DNA of 64,000 nucleotides from Candidatus Rifleibacteriota bacterium (GTDB lineage Bacteria > Muiribacteriota > Ozemobacteria > Ozemobacterales > Ozemobacteraceae): NCBI GenBank assembly GCA_024710355.1, contig JANJUX010000006.1:55904-119903 (forward strand), written 5' to 3'. Below, in pieces: positions 51,001-58,870 of the stretch. Position numbers and translations under genes: made by a program. Each line of letters opens with the position of its first letter. Position 1 is the stretch's first letter. The notes below the pieces were generated by a model that was not told the DNA's origin, did not search any database, and worked only from the letters and a program-made list of their open reading frames with translations.

Positions 51001-53560
51001 CTTCATCATAGCGGTTTTTAGCGCCCTATACTTCGTTGCCGGGTCGTTCCTGCGCGTGCCCGAAAAAATAACCTTTGCCGCGATTATCGTCATTCTGATT
51101 TCGCTGATCGACCTGAAGCTTAAAAGCATCGGTGATGCGGCAAATGCAGGTTTCTGGCTGGCAATTGTCGGTGCGGTAATCTGGAAACTGGTCTGGCTGC
51201 TGCGCTTTGTCAAGCTGCCAGAAACAGATGTCTCTGCCCCGCCACCGACAATCAATCTGAATGCCGGCAGCCCTCCCGATGCCGGCAGAGTCAGCACAGG
51301 CATACTGCTGCTGCTGACTTTCATGATGCTGGCGATTGCTTCCGTTCCCGCAATTTCGGCAGACTTTCGTGAGATCAGAGTCATGGCCCCGTTTCAGGAC
51401 CTGTCAAAAGTACTGCCCTCGGGCGACCGGGTCGTCATAATCCCCGAAGAAGACTACAACTATCTCAAAGATATTACTCCAAAACCCGTTCCCGAAATCA
51501 TCGCTCCCAGCGAATATCGCTTCGAAGCAGTTAAATACCACGGAACCATTGAAGAGAACGGTGTCAGATTCAAGGCTGAGTTCAAACTCAACCTGTTCAA
51601 CAACAGCTGGAAAAAGATCGGCCTGCTCTCCACCGAAGCTGTTCCATCTTCTGCGTCTCTGAATGACAACCCGCTCGCCATGACCCTGATCGAAGACCGT
51701 GGCGAAACCTCCTACGGTTTCATGACCAATGCCTCAGGGCCAGCAATGGTAGCCGTAGAATTCTTCATTCCGATTTCATCGAGCGAATACCGCCACCTGA
51801 GAAGATTCGACCTCAAAATGATTCCGGTCTGTATTTCGACTCTGCAGCTGACCATCAACGAAAAAGACTGCGAAGCCTGGATCGACCCGGGAGTTTTGCG
51901 CAACAGTGAGCGGACACCGGATAAAACCGTTTTTCGTGCCATTCTTCCGCCCACCCAGGTGGTCAATGTCGAGCTTTACCGCAATGTCAGCATGGCAAAA
52001 CCAGAAGAGATAAAACCCGAGCCGACCGCCGACGAACCCCAGGAGGAACCGGTGGTAATCGAAGAAAAAACCCGCATCACGGTTCGTCAGCAGAATCTTC
52101 TGCACTTTAAAGAAGGCTTTGTTACCGGCACCAGTATCTTCGAATTTAAAATTATGGGCGGCGCCGGTATCGCCACCGCCAGCTTCCAGCTGCCCGAACG
52201 CATCAGGGTTCTCAAGGTCGAAAACAAGCTCATTGAAGACTGGAAAATTGTTGAAGAAAAGGGGCGACGCCTCGACATCGTGTTCAAATCAAAAATTCGC
52301 GGCAGCACCGAAGTTGCCGTTGAATTCGAAGAAGATATTCAGAATCTCAAAGACGGCACATACAATGTTCCTGAGATTATTCCGCTCGATGTTGAACAGT
52401 CCTGGGGCCTGCTTGGCATTGGCTGCATGGCTGCCCTCGAAGTTTCTGTGAGTGGCGCACCGCAAGGTTATTCGCCCGTGGTAGCCGCAGAGTTCCTCAA
52501 GGACTGGTCACGCGAACGCCCTGAAAAAACTCCGTATGCCTTCAAGTTTCTCAGACACCCGAACAGCATGGCGCTTTCTATCACAAGACCTGAAGACATC
52601 GAACAGCAGACCGCGGTCATCGATCGGGCCGAGGCCATGACCCTGCTCAATGAAGATGGTTATCTGCTGACCCGTGTCGTTTACGAAGTCATCAACAATT
52701 CTGAACAGTTCCTCAAAGTTAAGCTGCCAGTCATAGGCACTGCAAAAACAGAACTCTGGAGCACCCAGGTAGCCGGGCTTTCGGTCAGATCTGGCTTTGA
52801 CCCAGACTTTGGCGCTTACAATCTGCCGATCGTCAGATCAACGGTCGAAAAGGGTGAGTCCAAATCCTTCCCGGTCGAAATTGTCTATGCCATCAAGCTC
52901 GGCACACAGCTTTCAGCCTTCAACCACACCTACGTTGAGCTTCCGACTGCCCATCTGCCTATCAGTGAACTGAGCTGGATAGTCTATCTGCCAGAAGGTT
53001 ACGAGCTGATGCGCGAAAAAGGCAATGTCGACCGCCTGATGAAAACCGCAGAAACGCGATTTCTCGATAACAGCTCATATTTCTCGTCGATGAGCTCTTA
53101 CACCTCAATGCAGAAGCGTCAAAAAGGGTCTTCTCAGATTCAGATGCAGTCTCGACAGAGCGAAAAGGTTTTTGGCCAGAGCGGGCTATTGCCGGTCAAA
53201 TTCAAGATTCCGACAACCAGCTGGCCAATCTCTTTCTCGATGTTGCAGATCGATCCGAGCGGTAAAGCCCCGCACATCGAAGGCATGCTGGTCAACCCGA
53301 GAAAGGGCCGCGGCTTTCTTTTCCAGTTCATCATGATACTGGTCGGCATAATCATGGCAGTCGGCCTGATCAAGATGTTCACCTCAGAGAACCGCTACGC
53401 CTGGTTCCTGGTAACTGCGGTACAGGGCATCATTCTCGCAGTGGCCGTCTATCTCAAGCTTTATCAGGCCGACCATTTCGTGCAGCTTGGCTTTTCGGCA
53501 GCCCTGTCACTGTATCTGCTGAACCGCTTCTTTTCCTACAAACCCCAGGCGGCTGAATGA
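48020..53560 (+). CDS. Giant membrane protein: two homologous beta-rich halves around a type IV pilin module
   Basis: 1846 residues. A signal peptide (1-23) leads into beta-rich half A (about 80-700), two membrane helices (about 720-760), then a pilin module (764-870). The module has G764-FRLVELMIVVIIIGVLAAM, with Glu at +5, and a C-terminal CRYYSQG...YCQLHG. Two or three more helices follow (about 990-1060), a hydrophobic segment resembling an internal signal peptide (about 1090-1117, ending VPAISA), half B (about 1118-1760) and C-terminal helices (1768-1840). A and B align: VPYEDLYKVL/APFQDLSKVL, FILPIEEFESLKK/VIIPEEDYNYLKD, GRIEENFAFIEASF/GTIEENGVRFKAEF, VSLNDRP/ASLNDNP. No family recognised. 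It looks like a fusion of two paralogues and a pilin. Confidence 0.85.
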   Translation: MKLRFALLSIYLAFFLSLPAFSQSRIQVQEIQQQNNISNIGAVINQQANDTPETLQIINSSENPEFSKTRQSGQPVAINTIKSLVPYEDLYKVLQKEVGKYFILPIEEFESLKKAKEAWLASESAPVADPPPLLYQVNSARLAGRIEENFAFIEASFKIETYTDGWHEIPLIWGSLAVESVSLNDRPTTLKTSWFAGNARQVQFGKMSKQNMLQNVYQSFGATNDTLSQNNWKDTMFSLPVSGKGLHDCRIAFVVPVQNIDDLFNLQFNMTRIPLAFMALKSERDVLSIDTTSFKDFSVSEDNAAGGCEFIGWLGANSDVSIKWRRKFSKQSLVKDEPRPVTDELQGQNQNATQTPEVAPVQITEPAKPVIKPLVYARSHTLASLGETSIFVQKTFNYTISKAPVDTFTFNLPDDVEIVAVNADRPQTQKMTREGGQKKLRIEFQPGREDVCQIEIAYEAPVDLNLPVISLPEITPVGVERELGAIAVEALSSVEVQPGNNEKEPLNKGVYPLDPLEIPQPLKDKATRPLLLAWRQNVSPAGIRLRIKRYLDVPQQTVVADSMDVKTTFTTNRSSSTLVTMSIRNNNKQYLQLQLASGSEVVSTFRGGVPVKPVNSKIPGVVQIPLEMSQIVGEPVDMNLQITIKEPVDEVKWRGSLAFTPPLVDIPVSRFSWYLYAPEDYHLYDFSGTVKDPQTRKDPYFFRGFMHMLRAAWLLIRNPDAIVFMIFMAAIILAIVSRKLLVAILTWIWNFICTIFGFIFGGKGFRLVELMIVVIIIGVLAAMAVPNFRKAREQARDKACYANQRVLLGAVEMYNMDAQPDSMMTSLDIDRLVDGKYLKNRPHPPESGCRYYSQGNIAETGNIYCQLHGPIEDVAQQMAASPRSDMAANEMDFKREAKSASFEKSKTRDLEGKDMQADAMALGASQAGFGNARVRGMQPIKSKFVMTKNFYTLERDLVMAEIASDGALIANSTCPSVKVSYIWNSVLNSAEVVAFIIAVFSALYFVAGSFLRVPEKITFAAIIVILISLIDLKLKSIGDAANAGFWLAIVGAVIWKLVWLLRFVKLPETDVSAPPPTINLNAGSPPDAGRVSTGILLLLTFMMLAIASVPAISADFREIRVMAPFQDLSKVLPSGDRVVIIPEEDYNYLKDITPKPVPEIIAPSEYRFEAVKYHGTIEENGVRFKAEFKLNLFNNSWKKIGLLSTEAVPSSASLNDNPLAMTLIEDRGETSYGFMTNASGPAMVAVEFFIPISSSEYRHLRRFDLKMIPVCISTLQLTINEKDCEAWIDPGVLRNSERTPDKTVFRAILPPTQVVNVELYRNVSMAKPEEIKPEPTADEPQEEPVVIEEKTRITVRQQNLLHFKEGFVTGTSIFEFKIMGGAGIATASFQLPERIRVLKVENKLIEDWKIVEEKGRRLDIVFKSKIRGSTEVAVEFEEDIQNLKDGTYNVPEIIPLDVEQSWGLLGIGCMAALEVSVSGAPQGYSPVVAAEFLKDWSRERPEKTPYAFKFLRHPNSMALSITRPEDIEQQTAVIDRAEAMTLLNEDGYLLTRVVYEVINNSEQFLKVKLPVIGTAKTELWSTQVAGLSVRSGFDPDFGAYNLPIVRSTVEKGESKSFPVEIVYAIKLGTQLSAFNHTYVELPTAHLPISELSWIVYLPEGYELMREKGNVDRLMKTAETRFLDNSSYFSSMSSYTSMQKRQKGSSQIQMQSRQSEKVFGQSGLLPVKFKIPTTSWPISFSMLQIDPSGKAPHIEGMLVNPRKGRGFLFQFIMILVGIIMAVGLIKMFTSENRYAWFLVTAVQGIILAVAVYLKLYQADHFVQLGFSAALSLYLLNRFFSYKPQAAE

Positions 53561-54249
53561 TGGCAATGGAAGAATTCGCGCCGCTTAACGAAAAACCAAC
53601 CGGCAATGCCGCAGGCATGGCATTGCCGCTGGTTCTTTTCCTCGTTGCCGTCTACTTCTGGGACTCAATGCTGGTATTGCCAATTAAATATCTGACGGTC
53701 TTCTTTCACGAACTATCTCACGGGCTGGCAGCGGTTTTTACCGGTGGCAGCATTGTGAGAATCGAGCTCAACGCCAATCAGGGCGGAGTCTGCTGGACAA
53801 GTGGCGGCATAAGGTTCATTGTCATCAGCGCGGGCTATCTTGGCAGTCTGCTCTGGGGAAGCCTGATTCTTCTTGGAGCCGTAAAAACAAGGTTTGATCA
53901 GCAGATAACTGCTGGTCTTGGCGTGCTGCTTCTGGGAGTGACTCTGGTATGGGTACGCAATCTTGAGGGCATAATAATCTGCGTTCTGACCGGTTTTGCC
54001 CTATTGGCTCTGGCTGCCTATTCGAATGAAAAAATCTGTGACCAGTTTCTTAAATTCCTTGGTCTGACCTCATGTTTTTATGTTCTGATCGACATCAAAG
54101 AAGACCTTATCGACCGCTCGGTAAGAGGGTCGGATGCTTATAAAATAGGCGAAATGCTGTTCTTGCCCGACTGGCTGGTTGGTATTGTCTGGCTCGCCAT
54201 AGCCGGGTTCGTCACCTGGAAAGTTCTTGCCTACAGCCTTAAAGAGTAA
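53557..54249 (+). CDS. M50B-like membrane metallopeptidase
   Basis: The 230-residue protein has about six hydrophobic segments. The second carries FFHELSHGLAAVFTGG, an HExxH zinc site in a membrane setting, as in the M50B-like family (PF13398); GYLGSLLWG fits the next conserved stretch. The usual second ligand motif (NxxPxxPxDG) of site-2 proteases is not seen, which is typical for this subfamily. ATG 53557 overlaps the giant-gene stop (ATGA), suggesting that they are co-translated and that this protease may act on it. Confidence 0.75.
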   Translation: MMAMEEFAPLNEKPTGNAAGMALPLVLFLVAVYFWDSMLVLPIKYLTVFFHELSHGLAAVFTGGSIVRIELNANQGGVCWTSGGIRFIVISAGYLGSLLWGSLILLGAVKTRFDQQITAGLGVLLLGVTLVWVRNLEGIIICVLTGFALLALAAYSNEKICDQFLKFLGLTSCFYVLIDIKEDLIDRSVRGSDAYKIGEMLFLPDWLVGIVWLAIAGFVTWKVLAYSLKE

Positions 54250-54272
54250 AAAATTTATCAAGAGGTGCCAAT

Positions 54273-55871
54273 ATGAGTTTTAACCTGCAGGAACTGCAAC
54301 TGCTGCGCGATCTTCAGCTCGAACTCGATGGAGTCATCGAAAAATTACAGACCGCTCACCACGATCTCGAAACCTCTCTCGGGAAGGTCTTTCTTTTTCT
54401 GGCGGGCAAATTGAACGTGGTTTCGCTTTTCGTTGAAACTCAGGATGAAAACCTGAATCACCGGGTTTTCTGTTTTGGAGCCTGTGATGATAATATCAAA
54501 AGACAGGTACCGCAGCTGCATCAGATAAACAGAGCGATAAACTTCAATTTTAACGGCATACTCTGGTATGCCCAGCCAATCGAGATGGCCGGCAAAAACA
54601 CCGGGTCAATAGCTCTTGCCTTCGCCCAGGATAAAGCCCCCGAAAAGAATCTCGGCAGCGCCATGCTCGATTGCATCAGCGAGCTGCTCGACGGCTTCTT
54701 CTTCGGAATTCATTCGAGCAGTCTCAAACACAGCCTGATCATGGGTGTGCAGTCAGCGCTGAAAAATCATTCTATCGTCGATTCTATCGACGGTGCTGTT
54801 TACGTACTGAAAAAAGAAGTTCCGTTCAGAAAGCTTATCATTCTTTATTCTGACCATGAGCTGACCGGCATCGAAAACATCAACTATCTGGTATACGAAG
54901 GTGATCAGAGAATTCACGACTCGGTAGAAATGAAGCATGCCGGCCTTGACGCGTTCATCAAAGACCATGGCAATTGTCTCTCTGCCAATACTGAAGCCTT
55001 AAAAAAAGTGGTCGGCGAAGAAAACCTGACGATAACTTATCTGCTCGACGGCCTGATCGAAGAAAATCTGATCGGCAAGTTAATTTTCGTGCCCGAACAC
55101 GGCAACAATTTTTCAATTTTCTCACGTGAGATCGTGCAGGTGTTTGCAGAAACTCTTCGACAGCGACTTGTCGATTTCAACCGTGAGCGCAACGCGCTGC
55201 GCAAATTTTTCCCCGATACCGTAATTGCCAGATTGATTGCTGAACCTGGTTACGAAAAGATTTATCTCACGCCGCGCGAAGCACAGATCGGTATCATTTT
55301 TGCCGATATTTCCGGCTTTACCAAAATGAGCGAACAGATTCTCAAAACCCCTGAGCGCATCACCAACCTCGTCGACAAGTGGTCGAACGGTATCATTCAT
55401 CGGGTTTTTCCGATTGGCGCATGCCTTGACAAGGTGGTTGGCGACTGCCTGATTCTGCTGTTCGGCCCGCCGTTTTATGAAGCCGACGCGGCAACCATCG
55501 TCGACAAGGTGCTCGAATCCGCCAGAATCATCGTTGACTACACTAATGAGTTTCTGCGTCTGCCAGAAAATATAGACATTCAAAAACACCCCGATTTCGA
55601 AAAATTCGGGGTTGCCATCGGCACCAATTACTGCCCGGCCGTTGTCGGCCTGATCGGACCCAACGACGACCTCACCGCCTTCAGTTCGGGCATGAACATC
55701 ACCGCACGCCTGCAGGGTCTCGCCAAAGCCAACCAGATTCTCGCAACCGAAAAGGTCAGAGAACTGGCCATGGCCAGCGGAAAATGGTCATTTACCGGCC
55801 CCGAATCGGCACCGGTAAAGAACGTAGAAAAACCGCTCGTTTACTACCACGTTAAAAAATCAGAAAAATGA
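54273..55871 (+). CDS. Class III adenylate cyclase with N-terminal GAF-like region
   Basis: The 532-residue protein has a coiled start, an N-terminal region (about 30-320) that may hold two GAF-like domains, and a class III cyclase domain (about 335-530). Metal-binding Asp345 (FADISGFT) and Asp391 (VVGDC), base-selecting Lys387 and Thr468, and transition-state Asn475/Arg479 (GMNITAR) are all present, so it should be active. The Lys/Thr pair suits class IIIb enzymes making cAMP. It is cytoplasmic; the ligand is unknown. Ribosome binding site AAGAGGTG. Confidence 0.85.
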   Translation: MSFNLQELQLLRDLQLELDGVIEKLQTAHHDLETSLGKVFLFLAGKLNVVSLFVETQDENLNHRVFCFGACDDNIKRQVPQLHQINRAINFNFNGILWYAQPIEMAGKNTGSIALAFAQDKAPEKNLGSAMLDCISELLDGFFFGIHSSSLKHSLIMGVQSALKNHSIVDSIDGAVYVLKKEVPFRKLIILYSDHELTGIENINYLVYEGDQRIHDSVEMKHAGLDAFIKDHGNCLSANTEALKKVVGEENLTITYLLDGLIEENLIGKLIFVPEHGNNFSIFSREIVQVFAETLRQRLVDFNRERNALRKFFPDTVIARLIAEPGYEKIYLTPREAQIGIIFADISGFTKMSEQILKTPERITNLVDKWSNGIIHRVFPIGACLDKVVGDCLILLFGPPFYEADAATIVDKVLESARIIVDYTNEFLRLPENIDIQKHPDFEKFGVAIGTNYCPAVVGLIGPNDDLTAFSSGMNITARLQGLAKANQILATEKVRELAMASGKWSFTGPESAPVKNVEKPLVYYHVKKSEK

Positions 55872-56206
55872 CAAAACCAGAAGCAGACGGTCACTGGACC
55901 GTCTACATACTCGAATGTCGCGATGGCAGCCTTTATACTGGCATAACCAACGACATCGGGAAGCGTCTGCAGGCTCATAACGACGGCACCGCCGCCCGCT
56001 TTACCCGCGGGCGCGGGCCGGTCAGCCTGAAATACACCGAACCGCATCCCGATCGCTCAGCCGCATCAAAACGTGAAGTCGCGATAAAAAAACTGAGCCG
56101 CACAGAGAAACTGCTGCTGATAAGGCATTTCACCGAAAATCAGAAAAAAGCAGCCGCAAAACGCCGGCGAGGCAAAGCGTCAGAAACAGCAGATGCCACC
56201 TCGTGA
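55868..56206 (+). CDS. GIY-YIG domain protein, YhbQ type
   Basis: The 112-residue protein starts WTVYILECRDGSLYTGITND, the GIY-YIG core as VYI...YTG, with the catalytic Arg in GKRLQAHN and Glu in ASKREVAIKKL. It belongs to the small UPF0213/YhbQ group, linked to DNA repair or recombination but poorly characterised. The Lys/Arg/Ala-rich tail (KKAAAKRRRGKA) is an extra. It overlaps the cyclase stop by 4 bases. Confidence 0.85.
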   Translation: MTKPEADGHWTVYILECRDGSLYTGITNDIGKRLQAHNDGTAARFTRGRGPVSLKYTEPHPDRSAASKREVAIKKLSRTEKLLLIRHFTENQKKAAAKRRRGKASETADATS

Positions 56207-56224
56207 ACCGTGAGATGGCACCTG
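56190..56224. terminator. Imperfect hairpin between converging genes
   Basis: CAG-A-TGCCA-C-CTC can pair with GAG-A-TGGCA-C-CTG with two mismatches around a 9-base loop. There is no clear T-run. It may act as a weak bidirectional terminator between the GIY-YIG gene and the gene ending at 56257. Confidence 0.3.
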
Positions 56225-56256
56225 TTATCAGGCAAAAATAGGGCCAGAAAAGCTGA

Positions 56257-58857
56257 TCAAGGCTTGAATCTTTCATCGACGACCGGTTTGAGCTTGCCGG
56301 TTCTCGGGTTGCGCTTGATTTCACCCGGTTTGAACCACTCGATTACAATGTTCATCCAGTTATCGTTGAGCGATTCAGCAATCTTGTATGAGCCCGTCTT
56401 GAGAGCTTCGATTACCTGCCGGTCGGGCAGCTTCTTTTCGGCTTCGAGGCGCAGACAGAGCTGATCTCGACCATTTGCGGTCTGAGCTGCAATCTGAAAA
56501 GACTGGCTGACGGGCAGACCCGCCAGACCAGCGGCCACATCGACCGGCATCAGATTTATGCCACCAATGACAAGCAGATCATCACAGCGGCCAAGCAGTT
56601 CAAACGAGCGGCCGCTGAAACCACAAGGGCAATTGCCGGTTTCAACCCAGCGACCGAGATCGCCGGTGCGATAACGCACCACCGGCATCAGAACGCGATT
56701 GAGATTGGTAGCAATTATTTCGCCTGATGCGTTACCTGTTACCGGTGTGTGATCGAGCGGGTCAAGAATCTCGGCGTGACAGTATTCTTCGAGAACGTGA
56801 TGCACAGATCCTTCGAGATGCATGCACTGCCAGCCGACCGGCCCCGTATCGACACAGGCATAGCCCGCCGATCTGATCGACACAGCCCCGATGGCTTCGC
56901 GCAGGAAATCGCAGGTCTGCGGCCGCAGATGCTCGCCGCCGTAGAGAATTTTTTCGATTCTGATATTGAGCCCACGTTTCTTAATTTCTTCGGCAAGGTT
57001 GATGATGATTGACGGCAGGCCCACCACCGCGTTAACCTTGAATATCTGCAGATATTTAAGAATGTTTTCGAGGTCAGAAGCGCCGCCAACCGGCAGGTTC
57101 AGACAGCCAAGGTTTTCGAGTGCCCGTCCGGCAACGTTGAAGCTGGTCCAGAGGTTGCCGGCAATAAACAGGTTCGCGACCCGGTCACCGGATTCGAGCC
57201 CGGCATTGCGATAAATATCGGTCAGAATGTCGGTAACATAGCGGTATTCTTCGTTCGAATAGAAAGTGAACTTCGGACTGCCGGTCGTGCCGCCCGAGGC
57301 GTAAACATAAGCATCGGTCATCGGCCCTGTAAGAATGTCTTCTGATTCAGGCGGCGAATTGCGATAAAAAGTTTCGCGGTCGAGCAGCGGCAGTTTATGA
57401 AAATTCTCAAAACCGCAGCCACCCGCCTTATCAATAATGCGGCGGTAATAAGGAGAAGAGACAATCTGGCGCAGCAGCCATTCAACCCGACTTTCGGAAT
57501 TTTCACGATATTCGACGTCAACCCATTCAACCAGCTGGCGCAGCAGAAAATTGCCTTCGTGCGGCGCACCATCGTGCCCCTCACTCATGCCACCAACTTC
57601 GGTGATTCGCTTAACGCCGGCACCGAACAGCTCAGCCTCGAGTCTGGCAGTCAATTCAGCGCCACAATGAATCCCGGCAGTCTGCAGATAGGCAGACAAG
57701 GGCTTTACCTGCTCAAGCAATGTTTCAACATCGGCCACAACTTTGAAGAACAGAGTGCGGTTCAGACATGACACCTTGAACGTCGAATCGTATTCGAGAA
57801 CGAGTGTAAAACTGAAATCTTCCGGGCAGACCAGCCGACCCTCACCCTTTGCCTGAGCCATTCTCGCCAGCTCGCGCACCTTGCGGATCTCGACTTTTTC
57901 GTCAAAACTGAGGGCGCCAAGGGGCAGTTCGCTGCGCAGCTGCACCAGCTCATCGAACATGGCTTCAATCAGCAGATGCGCCGTTTTCACATCGCGGTCA
58001 ATGATATAGACCACATGTGGCGAAGAACAGGCCTGCTGGTCCCAGCGACAGAGGTCGAGAGCCAGACCCCGCACCATCGATGGCGAAGGCCCTTTCCTGA
58101 TGCGGCTGCCTTCTACCACGGCAAATGAATAGCGCGGGCCGTTCTCGATCAGCGAAGTTGTTGGCCCGAGTCTTGATTTAAGCGACTGCAGAGCTTCATG
58201 CCCACCCCAGAAAACTATGGTCAGTGGCGCCTGAAACAGGAGGTTCTCGATGGCAGCATCGCCGCCTTTCCAGAGCAGTGCCGCCTGGTTTGGCCAGATT
58301 ATGCCTGCCGGATCATGCTCTTTGATGCTCTCAATGAACAGCAGCGGAAAAACCGGGTCGACCCGCGACATCTTCAAAATATTGGCATTCTTGGTGATTA
58401 TGCCCGAAACGAGGCTGTCGACCGCGCCGACAAAGACGTTGCCGGCGGTCAGATGCAGCAGTATTCCACGCGGGCGGGCGCACAGACGATAGCTGTGATG
58501 CGGCCGCTCACTGCCGCCATCGAGAACCTTCAGGTCACCAAGCTCCCCTCTTATGCGCTTTTCAACATTGGCGCGACGGCAGATAGCACTGATTACACCA
58601 AAACCCTCTTCGATCATTGCCGGGCTGAACAATGTCAGCTCCGGCAGAAGTTTTGCCGCTTTTTTGCGCAAATGATAGGCTGGATCAGCCCAGGCATCGG
58701 CAACCCGGTCGAGAATATCGACAACACAGGCAATGTCAGGATCAGCCGCCAAGGCAGCGCGTTCTGTCGCTGCCGCCAGTATTTCACCGACTGTCTCTGA
58801 GGTCAGCCAACCGGCATCAACCTCCTGCCCGAAAACCAGACATTTTTGCTTTTTCAT
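56257..58857 (-). CDS. LuxC-type acyl-CoA reductase fused to a phenylacetate-CoA-ligase-like domain
   Basis: 866 residues. The N-terminal part (about 1-430) is a LuxC acyl reductase (PF05893): HLTAGNVF, the catalytic Cys277 in DQQACSSPHVVYI, and ITEVGGMSEGHDGAPHEG. The C-terminal part (about 445-866) is a PaaK-type adenylate-forming ligase: SGGTTGSPK (521-529) binds ATP, with RYRTGDLGRWVE and the Cys-containing NCPCGFSGRS later. LuxC reduces acyl groups from an acyl-enzyme to aldehydes with NADPH; fusion to a ligase would load its own acyl-CoA. It follows the LuxE-like gene by 13 bases. Confidence 0.88.
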   Translation of the reverse strand: MKKQKCLVFGQEVDAGWLTSETVGEILAAATERAALAADPDIACVVDILDRVADAWADPAYHLRKKAAKLLPELTLFSPAMIEEGFGVISAICRRANVEKRIRGELGDLKVLDGGSERPHHSYRLCARPRGILLHLTAGNVFVGAVDSLVSGIITKNANILKMSRVDPVFPLLFIESIKEHDPAGIIWPNQAALLWKGGDAAIENLLFQAPLTIVFWGGHEALQSLKSRLGPTTSLIENGPRYSFAVVEGSRIRKGPSPSMVRGLALDLCRWDQQACSSPHVVYIIDRDVKTAHLLIEAMFDELVQLRSELPLGALSFDEKVEIRKVRELARMAQAKGEGRLVCPEDFSFTLVLEYDSTFKVSCLNRTLFFKVVADVETLLEQVKPLSAYLQTAGIHCGAELTARLEAELFGAGVKRITEVGGMSEGHDGAPHEGNFLLRQLVEWVDVEYRENSESRVEWLLRQIVSSPYYRRIIDKAGGCGFENFHKLPLLDRETFYRNSPPESEDILTGPMTDAYVYASGGTTGSPKFTFYSNEEYRYVTDILTDIYRNAGLESGDRVANLFIAGNLWTSFNVAGRALENLGCLNLPVGGASDLENILKYLQIFKVNAVVGLPSIIINLAEEIKKRGLNIRIEKILYGGEHLRPQTCDFLREAIGAVSIRSAGYACVDTGPVGWQCMHLEGSVHHVLEEYCHAEILDPLDHTPVTGNASGEIIATNLNRVLMPVVRYRTGDLGRWVETGNCPCGFSGRSFELLGRCDDLLVIGGINLMPVDVAAGLAGLPVSQSFQIAAQTANGRDQLCLRLEAEKKLPDRQVIEALKTGSYKIAESLNDNWMNIVIEWFKPGEIKRNPRTGKLKPVVDERFKP

Positions 58858-58870
58858 GGTTGTTTACCCG

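Noticed and set aside
48020..53560. Possibility that the giant gene is two genes joined by error
   Set aside because: The frame is continuous with no composition change or weak junction visible; still, only sequencing reads could exclude it.
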